Shown: one piece after another, positions 42,401-54,563 of the stretch
Numbering within the stretch: position 1 is the first letter of the stretch
Layout of the letters: every line of letters starts with the position of its first letter
Assembly: GCA_024500155.1 (NCBI GenBank)
Contig: CM044876.1
Coordinates: 10,359,001 to 10,423,000 of the forward strand
DNA length: 64,000 nt
Direction of reading: 5' to 3'
Source: Chenopodium formosanum
Taxonomy: Eukaryota > Streptophyta > Magnoliopsida > Caryophyllales > Amaranthaceae
The notes under the pieces: generated by a model
What the model was told of the DNA's origin: nothing
The model's database searches: none
Seen by the model: only the letters and a program-made list of their open reading frames with translations
Made by a program: the position numbers and the translations under genes

Positions 42401-45400
42401 AATACGAAATAACCGAATCAATGTAACACGATATATCGACTGATCAATAACTAAGTATTGAATAATATCTGGAAGAACAATCAACAACAAAGAAATTGTT
42501 TACTACCTCCGTTTCGTATTAGTTGCAACTTTGGAATATTATATATCTCACAAATAATACCCCAAAGTTGCAACTAATACGAAACGGAGGTAGTATATTG
42601 AGTTATTAGCTAACCTATTGAGAATCAAGTCGAACGAAATAACCGAATCAATGCAATACGAATATCGATTGATCAATAACTAAGTATTGAATAAAATCTA
42701 TAAGAACAATCAACAACAAAGAAATTGTTTATATTGAGTTATTAGCTAACCTATTGAGAATCAAGTCGAACGAAATAACCAAATCAATGTAATACGATAT
42801 ATCGATTGATCAAACTAAGTATTGAATAATATCTATAAGAACAATCAACAACAAAGAAATTGTTTATATTGAGTTATTAGCTAACCTATTGAGAATCAAT
42901 GTAATACGAAATAATCGAATCAATGTAACACGGTATATCGATTGATCAATAACTAAGTAGTGAATAATATCTATAAGACTATAAGAACAACAATCAACAA
43001 TAAAGATATTATTTATTTTGAGTTATTGGTTAACTTATTGATCAATAACTAAGTATTGAATAATTCCTTAGTTATTGATCGATCGATCGTATTACGACTG
43101 ATTGATTAGATTGATCAATAACTAAGGAATTGTTCATATTAAGTTATTGGCTAACCTATTTAGAATCAAGTCGAACGAAGTTACAAGATCAATGTATTAT
43201 CAATTTATCGATTGATTAACTACTAAGTTACAAGATCAATAACTTATCAATTTATTGATTGATTATCAAATTATTTATTGATTATCAATTTGATTAATCG
43301 GTAATACATTAATTTGATTAATAGATAAATAGATGATACGTTTTTTTTTCCTTACTTTGAAAATTAAAAATAAAATAAAAATCTTGATAAGACCAAAACC
43401 TTGGGAAAAGCCCACGTGTGATGCACAAATGCACAATAAAAGGTTTTGGTCTTAAATTCTTTCTAATCCTTCTTCTTCCCTGACTACTCATGCTTATTCC
43501 TCCTTGACTCTTCCCCTTCCCTCATTAACTACTGCCTACTGGTTTACAGTTTACTCCATAGTCTTCTATATAAAACACCCCATCAAAATAAAATGTTTCA
43601 CAAATTTGATATGCTGAAACATTCCACAAAATTGAGAAATTACCAGAAAAATTATCAGATCTACAATTATAATAAGGTACATAGGAATCAAATTCCCCTG
43701 ATTAATTTTCTTTTGATAATCTTTAATTACATATATGATTATCTTCTAAATATATTATCAATTTTTATACTTTCTTATTTATTTGTATTATTTAATTAAT
43801 TTAATTTTGTCTTATAATTTATAATTGTATCCAGCATTCATGCCTCGACCAACTAAGAATCAAGGGTTTGACGATACACCGTTGTGGAGTCATGTCGAAG
43901 TTTTGCAATTGTCTGCTGGTGGAGGTGGTAACAGGAAGTGGAGATGCAAGTATTGCAACAAAGAAGTCAGTGGTTCTTATTCTAAAGTGAAAGGGCATTT
44001 GCTTAAAATTCCCAACTTGGGTGTTTCACCTTGCACAATCGCAGACGACATATATCGAGAGATTAAGAGGGAAAATGATGAAGCTGAACAGAAGAAAAGG
44101 TCTCGTAATTTAAGCGCCAAACAAAAGCAGGATTACATCTCTCTTCCCGAAGGTTCGGATTTAGCTCATTCAAAGAAAAGAAAAGGTACATTGGAGTTAT
44201 CCTTCAATGTGTTAGAAAGGGAAGAAGCTGACAAAGAATGTGCTATGATGTTTTATACGGGTATGCTCTCTTTCAACTTAGCAAGAAATCCTTACTTCAG
44301 AAAATTTTGTCAAAGGCTAGCCAATGGAAACTTGCATGGGTTTGTTCCTCCTACTTATGAAAGACTCCGAACAACTTTACTATTTCAATTGAAAGCTCAT
44401 GTTGACAAATTACTCCAACCAATTCGAGACAGTTGGGTGAAGAAAGGAGTTTCAATTTGCTCAGACGGTTGGCAAGATCTAACATCAAAGCCTTTGATAA
44501 ACATAATGGCTGCCTCAGCTGCTGGCCCTATGTTTTTGAAAGCTTTTGATGCAAGCGAAATCCTTACAAAAGACGCTGAATATCTGGCAGGTTTGTTCTC
44601 TGAAATTATTGAAGATGTAGGAGAATCTAATGTTGTTCAGATTGTAACTGATAATGCTGCCAATTATAAAGCCGCTGGTCGTGCGATTGAAAAAAATATC
44701 CTAAAATTTTTTGGACACCTTGTGTTGTTCATTTCTTAAACTTGGTTTTGAAATCTATATGTGAGCCTAGTGAGAAAGCTGACCATTACAAAGAGTGTCA
44801 ATGGATTTCAGATTTAGTGAAGCAAGTTGATGAAATTAATTATTTTATTCAAAATCATAGTTTGTCCAAAACAATTTTTGAACGTTATTCTGATTTAAGA
44901 CTCTTAAAGGTTGCTGAAACTAGGTTTGGGTCTAAGATAGTGATGGCAACTAGGCTAAGAAAGGTAAAGGATGCTCTTGAAAAAACTGTGATGGATGCTG
45001 ACTGGAAGAAATTTAAGGTCAATGGGAAGGGTTATGTTGAACTTAAGGCGAGGGAGGTTAAGGATTTGTTGGTGAGTGATGGATGGTGGGATAGACTTGA
45101 TTATTTTCTTGAATTTACACTACCCATGATGAACTTCTTGAGGGCTGCTGATACAGACTCATGTGTCTTACATTTGGTGTATGACATGTGGGATACGATG
45201 ATCGAACAAGTGAAAAAAGTTATTTTCGATCATGAAGATGCTGATTTTCTCACAGGGCAGTCTCCATTTTATGATGCTATTCAAAAAGTCATTGAGAGTA
45301 GGTGGAACAAAAGCAATACCCCTTTACATTGCTTGGCACATTCTTTAGTTCCTAAATACTACACTCAAGAATGGATTCAAGGGGGAGGCAGCACTCCAAG

Positions 45401-48400
45401 AGTACCTCCTAATGAAGATGAAGAGGTTTCAAGAAACAGAAACGCGTGTTTACAAAGGCTTTTCCCAAATGCCGATGATGCTCGGAAAGTCTTTCTTGAA
45501 TATGGAGCTTTTTCTGGGGGTTTAGGGTTCTTTAATGAACCTCATGTCATGGCAGCAAGGGCATATGAAGATCCCATGTCATGGTGGTCCAATTATGGCT
45601 CAGGTGCTCCAATGTTGCAAAGCCTTGCGTTCAAGCTGCTATCACAACCCGCTTCTTCTTCTTGTTGTGAGAGGAATTGGAGCACATACGGGGGCATCCA
45701 AAGTATCAAAAGAAACAAGCTTAATACTCTACGCTTGGAAATTCTTGTCTATATTCACAACAACTTACGATTGCTCTCTAGAAAGCAAAAGGATTACACA
45801 GAGGGACCAAGCAAATATTGGGATATTGGTAAGTTGGTAACATTTATTTATTTATTATTTTCATGTTCAACTTGTAAATAACGTCTCATTTTATTTATTT
45901 TAACTTTTGTTGTTTGCATGGTTTTAAAGGGGGAGATAATATTGATGGAGATAGCTTGTTAGAAGTTGCTGACCTTTCCCTCAATGAACCAGAATTTGAA
46001 GCTATATCATTTAATGACCTTTGAGAAGAAGTGTTTTTTTTAGTCATCCTTGAGCTGCTGAAGGAATTTTGGAAGTTTAAAACTATGAAGTGAAGAATTG
46101 AAGAACATCTTTTGATATATTGTTCAGTACATTTGGTCTTTCACTCTTTTGTTATGTAGTCCGTATTGTTTGGGATATTAAGTTTTTATTCTAAGACTTC
46201 TTTTGTTATGTGTTTATCAGTTTATGTAATCAATTTTCATGAATATTTTAATTTTGTTGCACTAATTATCCGGTTTTTTTCCTTAAAAAATTTTATTGCC
46301 GTATCCGTACCCGAGTCCAAAGTTTAGCCGGTGTCCCCGTGTCCTAAATTTTTAAAAATGACGTATCGGACACTCGGATCCGTACCAATATCGGATACCC
46401 GTACCCGTGTCCGAGTAACATAGGTAATGGTTGAATGTGTTAAAGTTTAGAATTAGTTAATTTGTCCTTTGTTAATAGTTATGATAATCATTATTAACAG
46501 GATCAAGTTAATGAAGAGGATGAGAGATTGTTGGATGCCTTTTTGTCCAATGATGCTGATACACAGTGCACAATCGCGGATGTTATTGCTGCTCGTATTA
46601 AAGAACAAGATGCTGCTGTGACTTCTGGTAAAAGTTTGGTTTTTGTATTGAATATCTGAATTGATTCTGTTAATAGGCGGTTTTATTATGAAATTGAGTG
46701 TTTTTTATTTTTTTTATTTTTTTTTTTGAGGGAAGATTATGAAATTTAGTTGATTACTATGATTTTTGCCATTCTCATGAAGTTTTTTTTTATTTGTTCC
46801 TGATTTATCTATGTGCTGTTTTGTCTAGGAGGAAACCAATGTCTAAATTAGATAACAAGGTTATAGAGCATTACAAGATGTATGTATCCTGCCTTATAGT
46901 AATGCTTTGTTCATCTTTTTTCATTTATTAATTGTCATTATGCAAATTAACATGTTCATGTCAATTGATGAATAGGGCGGGGAAGGTTTTAAACACTGAT
47001 ACTGCAAAATTGTTACCAAAAGGAATAAAATATATTCCTTCTGTGAAGTGTTGGGAGGAAATTCTACATCTAACTGAACCTGAGAAATGGTCGCCTGCTG
47101 CAGTATACCAGGCTACTAGAATATTTGCTTCTAAAATGAACCAAACAAGGGCTAAAAGATTTTACAAGCTTGTGCTTCTTCCGCGAATTCGGGAAGACAT
47201 CAGGAAACATAAAAAATTGCATAATTCGCTATATCAATCTTTGGAAAAAGCTCTGTACAAGCCAGGTGCTTTCAATAAAGGGATTTTATTCCCCCTTTTA
47301 GAGGTATATTAGCCCATGATAAAGCAGTACATGTTGGCATTGTTATCTATTTTTTCCACTTCTTCAGAAGTTCATGTAGCTAGGTTAATTCTGCAATCTG
47401 CATATTTTGCTCAGTTGGACTAGTTTGTCTGCTGTCCTAAAAGCATTTTTTTTGTCGTTGTGTTGACAGTCTGGAAATTGCAATCTTCGGGAAGCAGTAA
47501 TTATAGGTAGTGTGATCCAGAAAATGTCAATTCCTCTTGCTCATTCAAGGTATTCTGTATATGTAATATCTTTTGACCATGGAATAGCTGTGGTTGTGGA
47601 ATGAACTTGTTGACCTAGAAAATTTGTTTATTTTGTAATAAAATATTTGATATTTTTGTAAGGATTCTTTGTCAATTCTGTAGCTATACTTGAGTTACCG
47701 GTGCTCGTATAAATGTGTCAAAAGATACTTCCAGGGCCGAGCCGCTTTTGAAAAATCATTCGAAAAATTATCCTATTCATTGACCTGTTCTTTAATCTTG
47801 GATCTTTAATTATTATGTCCTGCTTTGGGCCTAAATATGAGATTAGAGGGTGTAAAGAAAAAGGGAGGGAGAAGGAGACAAAATGAGGACAAATACATCT
47901 AAGAGAAACTTTTAATATGTATATTTGTACACTTTTATGGATGGACTTGAATGTAATTAGACTTACTTTATTTTACACAGATTTTCTAGGGAAAAATAGT
48001 GTTTGGCATTATCATCATTTGCATCTTTGTGCCCTATACCTTAGATCCCAAATTGTGGTTCAAAATTTGAAGAATGCCTCATAAGTTGAACAATGCCTAT
48101 GTAAATCTAACGTTAATGCTCTATGAAGATGGAGCTATAAAACTTGTAATCTATCATGGGCTTGCATTCTCGAAAACTTGAAAGACCTCATTTTTTTTCC
48201 CTTTAAAAATAACCTTTATTGTGTCATTCAAATACTTAATGCATGTGTGTTCTTGACACTGGATTTTAATGTATATATTTTGTTTACTGTGCATGTGAAG
48301 TTGTAGCTATATATATAAGTATATAACAAATAACTTGTTATCCATTGGTATGCAGTGCTGCATTGTTGAGGCTAGCTGAGATGGATTACTGTGGGACTAC

Positions 48401-51400
48401 CAGGTAAAATCTGTTCTAAATGTTTGGTTTGTACTCTATGTTTTATTTTTTCACTCTCTTTCACTTTATCCACCTTTTTTCTTATACCCACCCACCGATT
48501 TAATCTCTTACTTAAATACTTAATACACCTATTTTCCACTCCTCTCCTAGAAACAAGAATCTATTAGTAAATGACTAAATGGGTAGTTGGTTACTATATA
48601 AAAAATATAACAAAAGAGGGAGTATGAGATTTGTTATGTTGCACACATCTAGTTCTAAACTTAGGGTTGGTGAGCCTATTCTTTGATAAAATTTATGTTG
48701 CTTCTTCTCCACTATGAAATTTTGAATGCAAAGCATTTTTACCAGTACAGAGTATACATTGATAAAATTGATTGGTCCTTGTATAGTCGTATCTAATTCT
48801 TAGATCCCGTTGGTGAACTTTCTTATCGAACAAAAGCATTTCCAAAGGTTTTTCCTGTATATATATTCAGTACAGGTTGCCTATCTGTATCCTTCTATTT
48901 GCTGAAATGTAAACTGATAATGGGGGTCTTATTATTCCTTTTCCATCTATTTAATTTAACTCTTGGATTGCATTGTTTTAAGTTCTTCAGAATGAATATA
49001 TGTTTCTTCCCTTTTTTCTTTTTACATGTTAATTTTGGAAAGGGTGACTGTATAAACTCTAGTGTGTCATATTGGGTGAAATAATGCTTCCCTTGGTTTT
49101 GCCCTTGTAAATTGTTATAGCGGTATCTATTTTGCTTTTTATGTCTTGTGTACATGTATACTTTAGATAATAATAACTTATACCCTATAGTGTTATGGAC
49201 TCAATGGGGCTGCTACCTAAGTGTAATGGGAAGCAGAGGACAGCAAGGAGAGTAACATGAATTGAGCAGGCTGATCTTAGTAGTGAGCTTCAGTATAGCA
49301 TGGAAATAGAATTGTTATGTGAATTGTGAGGAACTATATTGTGAGAGTAGTAATTTAAGGTTTCTAAGAGAGTATTACTAAGAGAGCAATAGCCCTCAAG
49401 CTATCAAGAGAGTACTAGCCTAAAGTTGTTGACTTGTCTTTTTATAACCCTTTTTCCATATTAATCAATGATTCAAGCTCTCGTATTTGTTCATTTGTCT
49501 CACTAATTCTGAAATATTAAGTCTGAAATCAAGTCTATTACATATTGTTGGTCCTTGGTCCATAAAAAGCCTTTTTATGCTTGCTATAGGGCATAGGCAC
49601 CTTAGTCTCAAATGATCAAACTGTCCAACTATTGCTCTTTCCGAGTTCTATTCAAAGAGTTTTTAATAAAGAATGATATTTTCCATACTGTTCCTGTTAC
49701 TTGATTTACATCACAGGATTTGGTGTCCTAATCCAATAAAAAGGGCATTAATTATTGGAACTTTATAAAATTTTCTAATATAATACATGATTTGACTTGG
49801 AACCTCAATGCAGCTATATAATCAAGATTTTTATTGATAAGAAGTATGCTTTGCCTTATCGCGTGCTGGATGCTTTGGTTGCACATTTTATGAGATTTCT
49901 AGAAGACTCACGGGTCATGCCTGTGATCTGGCATCAGACTCTTCTTGCTTTTGTTCAGAGGTTAGTAATTACCCCCTGTCTCCAACCATCTCCTGTACTA
50001 CACACATACAAAGAAAAAGAGAACTATTTAGTCTATTTTTACTGTCAATGACATACATGTTTCTCATTTTCCTTTCTGTAAGATTATAGATTCTCAAGAT
50101 TCTCCCCGAATTTAACAGTATTCGCCAATTCCTGATTATTCTGGCTTTTCTTTTCAATAATTTTCTATGCCATCTTACTAATTGAAGCATTCAATCCTTC
50201 ATGAACATCTTGAATATCTATTTCTCTTTGTATGAGGACTTGTCACATTTTATGTTGTGAGCCTTATGATGTGCAGGATTTTCTTAACAGCCCACAGTTA
50301 GTGCTTCAGGCACTGACATTATTGTTTTATAACAATTACTATGGGGTATTGAAAATTTTTTGTGTGTTTGAAAAAATGGGCAAACATAGGACAATTCCTT
50401 TTTGGATTATAAAAATAGATATTAATCCCACGTGATTGACAAATATTGCTATGAGATATTTTGTACATTTTTGTTCAAATGACTTTTGTGGTCAACTTGC
50501 TATTGGATTATGCGCTTGCTCCTTGTTTATTACGGTATGGTAAATGTTATCTAGGATGCAAAGCTTCTTGAAGCCTATATGAGACAGTATGCCTCCAATT
50601 TTTTCATTGCCAGAGTGGGTTTTATTCCTCAAGATATTGTTTGTTTTAAAAGCCTTGCTTGAATGCATGTTTTTGAATTCTGCTGTAGACTTGTAGCAAT
50701 TTGAATTCTGTTTAATGCCAAGTGGCATCATGTATTTTCAACAGGTACAAACATGAATTACGTAAGGAAGATAAAGATAGTCTTAATACATTAATGCAAA
50801 ACCAAAGACACTATTTGGTAAGAGCATCCCCGGCCATCTCTGCAAGGATTTGTAAAATGTTCATAGCATGTTTATTTGGCTGAGGTGTGTTCTATTATGG
50901 TTTTTCTTGCAGGTAACACCTGAAATTTCTAGAGAGCTTAATAATAGTCTTAATCGTGGTGAAAAAGAAGATGATCAGATGATGATGTGTATCCTTTACT
51001 TCAGATTGTGTTCATGTTTTTTATCCATCTTTATGTGGTTATTCCAACACATTTCCTAATTTCCGTTGATTTTTTATTGCAATACTCTTGAATCTAATCA
51101 TGTAATGTTTGTTATTGCTTGATTGGGCATACTTAGTATATATTAATGCTTTTGTGTAGTCTCATGTTTGCTGGAAAGCATCTTATCCCTACAGTGCCGG
51201 TAGAGCTGAACCCAACTTGTTGGTCAAGAATTTTGTTTTATTCTTATTGGAGTTAGATCAAGCTAATCTTGAGTAGTAGGTACTTTTTATGGACTTATTA
51301 GGGCTGTTTGCCAACTAGCAGATTGATTCAGAATGAGTGAGTTTTATCAATGTTAGCTGAAAATGCTTTTGGTAGTTAGTAAGTAGGATGCTGGGAGCAT

Positions 51401-52205
51401 TGGTCAGCAGATTGTCGCTTTAGAGTCCTATTAAAAATCACCTGATATACGAGTTGATTTGGAAAAGAGAATGCTCAGCCAGATTGCTCCTGCTAAATCT
51501 CTTACTTTTTTGCTGCATGTTTATTTCTCTTAAATGTGACAAAAAATGATAAGAAGTAGTGGGTGTTGTTTTGATACAAACTGTTGATTCTAAGGTTAAT
51601 GGAATGTAGAGAGGGGAACCGTGTTGCGCATTTAAGGAAATAAGGACCAGATTCAAAATGCTGCAATTTACTTCACCGATCAGATTTTTGCTCACCATAT
51701 GCCACCCACTTCCCTGTTTGAGCTGTGCCTTCCATGCTCTATCGCACCACTTTACTCTCTCCCTTTCTTCCCCACTTATAAATAGAAAGCAAAAGAAGAA
51801 TATAAGAGAAATTTAATGGTCCTCCAAAATTATTTATTAGTCATAGTTTCTGTTAGGTGTGCAATGTCTTGATTTTGTACTGTAAGCTTACAACATCATT
51901 GTTACACGGTGTCTAGTACTCTAGTTAGAGATATGCGAGCTTGAATGCTATCAGCTTCTCATCCTAGTGAAGTTTGGTTTAACTTAATTGTGATTGCTTC
52001 GTTTCATAATGTCATCTTTGTTTCCTCATATCTGCAGATTTTCTATACTAGTTTTCATCTCTGTCATGATTAGCTGTCTCTTGTTCATGCAATTTGCTTG
52101 TCTCCCTTGACTTATAATTTACCCTCTCCAGTGTCAGTTACCAATGAAATTATCCAGGAAGACAGATATGATATACCAGAAGTGCCGATGGAAGAAGATG
52201 ACTAA
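39496..52205 (+). CDS. ENP1: Bystin / ENP1, 40S ribosome-assembly factor (11 exons, about 441 aa)
   Basis: Exons: 39496-39615, 39731-39931, 46501-46627, 46829-46879, 46976-47303, 47470-47549, 48356-48403, 49814-49960, 50745-50817, 50913-50988, 52132-52205. Bystin/Enp1 binds pre-40S particles in nucleolus and cytoplasm and is needed for 18S rRNA maturation (established for the family). Seen here: basic N-terminus MAKKRRRERMLNSQPF, acidic stretch DEDEQEEDIDDF, then the bystin domain with PEKWSPAAVYQATRIF, LLPRIREDIRKHKKLH, CNLREAVIIGS, AEMDYCGTTSY, YRVLDALVAHFMRF and VMPVIWHQTLLAFVQR, ending DRYDIPEVPMEEDD. Intron 1 has a GC donor (CAG|GCATAT). Intron 2 holds the hAT element 40231-46423. Exon 4 is one nucleotide short for a continuous frame: exon 3 leaves 1 nt, but ten bases precede the in-frame ATGTCTAAATTAG where eleven are needed. 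All other junctions keep frame. The gene may be broken, or the window may contain a sequencing error. Confidence 0.85.
40340..42130. other. hAT 5' non-coding part
   Basis: No supported gene. The Arg/Lys-rich open frame 40755-41138 is a purine-rich stretch (GAGAGAGG repeats) with no recognisable domain. The rest is A/T-rich. Confidence 0.5.
42130..43270. repeat. Minisatellite inside the hAT element
   Basis: About seven diverged units of 130-150 bp, each containing TCAATAACTAAGTATTGAAT, ACAATCAACAACAAAGAAAT, GAGTTATTAGCTAACCTATT and AATACGATATATCGATTGAT. Units begin near 42140, 42300, 42447, 42668, 42810, 42950 and 43030. Confidence 0.8.
42503..42593. mobile_element. Nested Stowaway MITE, 91 bp
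   Basis: CTACCTCCGTTTCGTATTAG...CTAATACGAAACGGAGGTAG, almost wholly a perfect foldback (arms about 35 bp), with TA on both sides. Neighbouring minisatellite units show the uninterrupted GAAATTGTTTATATTGAG. Confidence 0.88.
43567..43575 (+). promoter_or_regulatory. TATA box of the hAT transposase gene
   Basis: TATATAAAA about 270 bp before the transposase ATG at 43840. A 5'-UTR intron is plausible from AATAAG|GTACAT (about 43676) to TATCCAG|CATTC (43834/43835). Confidence 0.5.
43840..46024 (+). pseudogene. hAT transposase (BED, DUF659, hAT dimerisation), one frameshift
   Basis: Exon 43840-45828 and exon 45930-46024 (GT-AG). Start MPRPTKNQGFDDTPLWSHVE at 43840; the open frame begins slightly earlier without ATG. 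Domains: BED zinc finger (WRCKYC...GHLLKIP...C), DUF659 with DGWQDLTSKPLIN (first catalytic Asp), VTDNAANYKAAG (second Asp), the conserved TPCVVHFLNLVL segment, and C-terminal SSSCCERNWSTYGGI (catalytic Glu) with the hAT dimerisation region. The frame breaks at about 44706-44715: a run of six T gives an early stop at 44737-44739, while the homologous reading continues in another frame from TGGACACC. A 1-nt loss in the T run explains it. Otherwise no stops, so inactivation is recent or it is a sequencing error. Confidence 0.88.
46426..46500 (+). other. Remainder of bystin intron 2 after the hAT
   Basis: Without the transposon, intron 2 (39932-46500) would be about 370 bp, an ordinary length. 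Confidence 0.7.
48773..49790. repeat. Repeat in bystin intron 7, copied at the window end
   Basis: From TTGGTCCTTGTATAGTCGTA to about ATTGGAACTTTATAAAATT this intron sequence is repeated in the same order at 62939-64000. It includes TGTTATGGACTCAATGGGGC and GAGAGTAACATGAATTGAGC and has an LTR-like internal stretch (TTTTTATAACCC, AAGCTCTCGTATTTG), but I could not define TG..CA ends with a target duplication. Confidence 0.65.
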
Positions 52206-53010
52206 AGAGTTAGTAATCTCACCTCGACCTAATGAGCTTAACTTTCCGAAAATTTCGATAGTGTTTTATCTTTTAGTAAATCTGTATTATTTAATACCGG
52301 GATTTTCATAATACCTCATATCATTGTTTGAAGATCGACTGATGGAGTTATTTTGCAAATGGGTGTATAGACTCATGCAACTCCCTGAGCTTATTTGTCG
52401 TACTTGATTTTTTTTTTTCTATTAATCTTTTTTAAATGATGGAATATGATAAAATTTTGGAATAATGAAACGAAAAAATATAAAATTATGGTTTCATCTA
52501 TGAAATGCTATTCTTTAGCAGATTTTGAAGCTACTTTTAAGAATGGTCTTTTTAACACTCAAAAGGTTTTGTATTTTTTTGGTATACTAAACCTTTTTTT
52601 TTTTTTTCAAAACTAAAGTTAATATGACACTATCATTTGTCAGTGTCGACAATGGGTTTTGATGGTGTAACCTGGAAATGATTTGTAATAGCGGACGCAA
52701 AAAAAATATGGATTAATAGTTCTTGATACCTGATAGAGTTATGAGAAAAATATGAATGAATAGCTCTTGATACCATTATTTGACGGTGTCGACAATTGGT
52801 TATGTTAGGGACCTTGGGGTTGTTTGTTTCATCTAATTTTATATATTATATCAGGGGAAAAAAAAAACTCAAATAAAATAAAATAAGTTTCGATAATATA
52901 TGTTTTTAACGAGAAATTCTGACAATATCTTATAATGAATTAATTTTAAGTAAATTAATAAAAAAGCAAATAATTTGCAATATTTATATGCAAACAAAAT
53001 AAAATAATAA
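52206..53010. other. 3' UTR of bystin and intergenic spacer
   Basis: Likely bystin 3' UTR for the first 200-300 bp. A short direct repeat (ATTTGTCAGTGTCGACAATGG / ATTTGACGGTGTCGACAATTGG) lies at about 52635 and 52779. No gene. Confidence 0.5.
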
Positions 53011-54001
53011 AGGAAAATTCTCAACGGTAATCCCCAACTTTTGCTACGCACTAATGGTAACCTCCCTTTTATTATACAAAATTACCCTAATTAAAACACT
53101 TATTCCACTTATGACATTAATGAGAGTTAATTTATTATATAAAAAAAAACTAACTATGGTTAGCTTTGGAAAAAAAAAAACCACCAACCCAACCATCACC
53201 TCCACCCTCATCCTCACCAGATCTAGCCAGCACCACCTCCACCCCTCATCAGAGCCACCTCCCACCAACCTCCTCATCTGAAACACCGACCTCACACCCA
53301 ATCCGCCAAACCCTAGTGCAATAACTCCCTCGCACAGCAGCCCGCAACCAACCACCTCCGTACCTCCACCTTCAACCCATCACCGCACAACCCCAGCGCA
53401 ACAACTTCTTCGCACAGCAGCCCGCAACCAACGAACAACCGATTTCCACGAGACAACCACCGTTAGCCGTCGAATTAACCACCAGCACCTCCAATTCGAC
53501 CACAATAGCCACCATCGCACTCAGTCCACATTAGAGCCACCGCAAGACCCTTTGGGCGCTTATTCCATTGAAGCGGTCGCTCCTAGTTCGATCTACAAAA
53601 TCCAATTCGTGTTTGGGATATGGGGGTGGTTGGGCTTCCGAGATCGGCAATCTAGTGGTGGTGACGGTGAGAAGGAGGAGAGGGAAGAAGGGCGGTGTTT
53701 GAGGTGGAGATGGCGCATCATCACTAGTGGTCGGAGGAGTCTAGGTAGCATCGCCGACGATCGAAGGAACTTGGGGTGGTGTGCCGGAAGGGAGATGGTG
53801 GCTAGTTTTTGGTGGTTAGGGTTAATTTTTTTAATTTTTCTTTTTATTTCAAAATATAAATCTAACTATAGTTAATATTTAATGAAATTAGGTAATGAGT
53901 GAGATGAATTTTTTTAACTAAGGTCATTTTGTATAATTAATAAAGAGGGAGGTTACCATTGGTGCGTAGCAAAAGTTGGGGGTTACCGTTGAGAATTTCC
54001 T
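53011..54001. mobile_element. Mutator-like element, 991 bp, long TIRs
   Basis: TIRs of about 85 bp start AGGAAAATTCTCAACGGTAA and are nearly perfect (GCTACGCACTAATGGTAACC versus its complement GGTTACCATTGGTGCGTAGC). Target duplication AATAATAA at 53003-53010 and 54002-54009, in AT-rich context. The interior is GC-rich, CCACC/CACCTCC-rich on the left and GGTGG-rich on the right, with a 107-codon plus-strand frame (53552-53875) lacking a recognisable domain. Same architecture as 19779-20785 but unrelated ends. Confidence 0.75.
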
Positions 54002-54069
54002 AATAATAAAAAGATCTATTAAAAAAAAATTAAGATAAAAAAAAGTGAAATGATACACAGATATACTAA

Positions 54070-54507
54070 TGCCTGGTTTGTACACCCGGGTGCACCATAC
54101 GCTCATGGTGCACCCGGTTAAACAAAAAAAAAAAAAAAAAAAGCGGAAAGAACATTAGGTGTTAGAAAAAAGAACATTTAGGTATTTGGGAAAGAACATG
54201 TTTGTTTTAACAAAGAACATGCATTATTAAAGAACATAAATACATTACAAAAAGAACATGATAAAGACTTTATTATAATTTCATGAAAAATTACACATTA
54301 ACGACAAAAAAAAAACACCATCTCATTTGCCAATTTTGCTTACGTGGCGTTTGAATTATTTAATTTTAAATCAAATTAATAATCTCTTATTTAATTGGCT
54401 ACTACTAAGATTTATAATCCTACATGGCGCGCTGAGAATCTTTGTATTATAAAACAACCAGATGAAACCCGTGCGATGCACGATTTTTTTTTTTTTTTGA
54501 GTTAAAA

Positions 54508-54563
<56 letters not shown>

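Larger units (their letters stand above)
40231..46423 (+). mobile_element. hAT transposon in bystin intron 2, 6,193 bp
   Basis: Terminal inverted repeats CTATGTTACTCGGACACG (40231-40248) and its exact complement at 46406-46423. Target duplication GTAATGGT at 40223-40230 and 46424-46431, 8 bp and perfect, as expected for hAT. Subterminal regions (to about 40350 and from about 46300) are dense in CGGGTA/TACCCG and GGACAC/GTGTCC motifs, plausible transposase-binding sites. It carries one transposase gene in the same direction as bystin, a 1.1-kb minisatellite and a nested Stowaway MITE. Confidence 0.93.

Noticed and set aside
45535..45840. 101-codon frame inside the transposase gene
   Set aside because: Shadow in another frame of the conserved hAT C-terminal domain.
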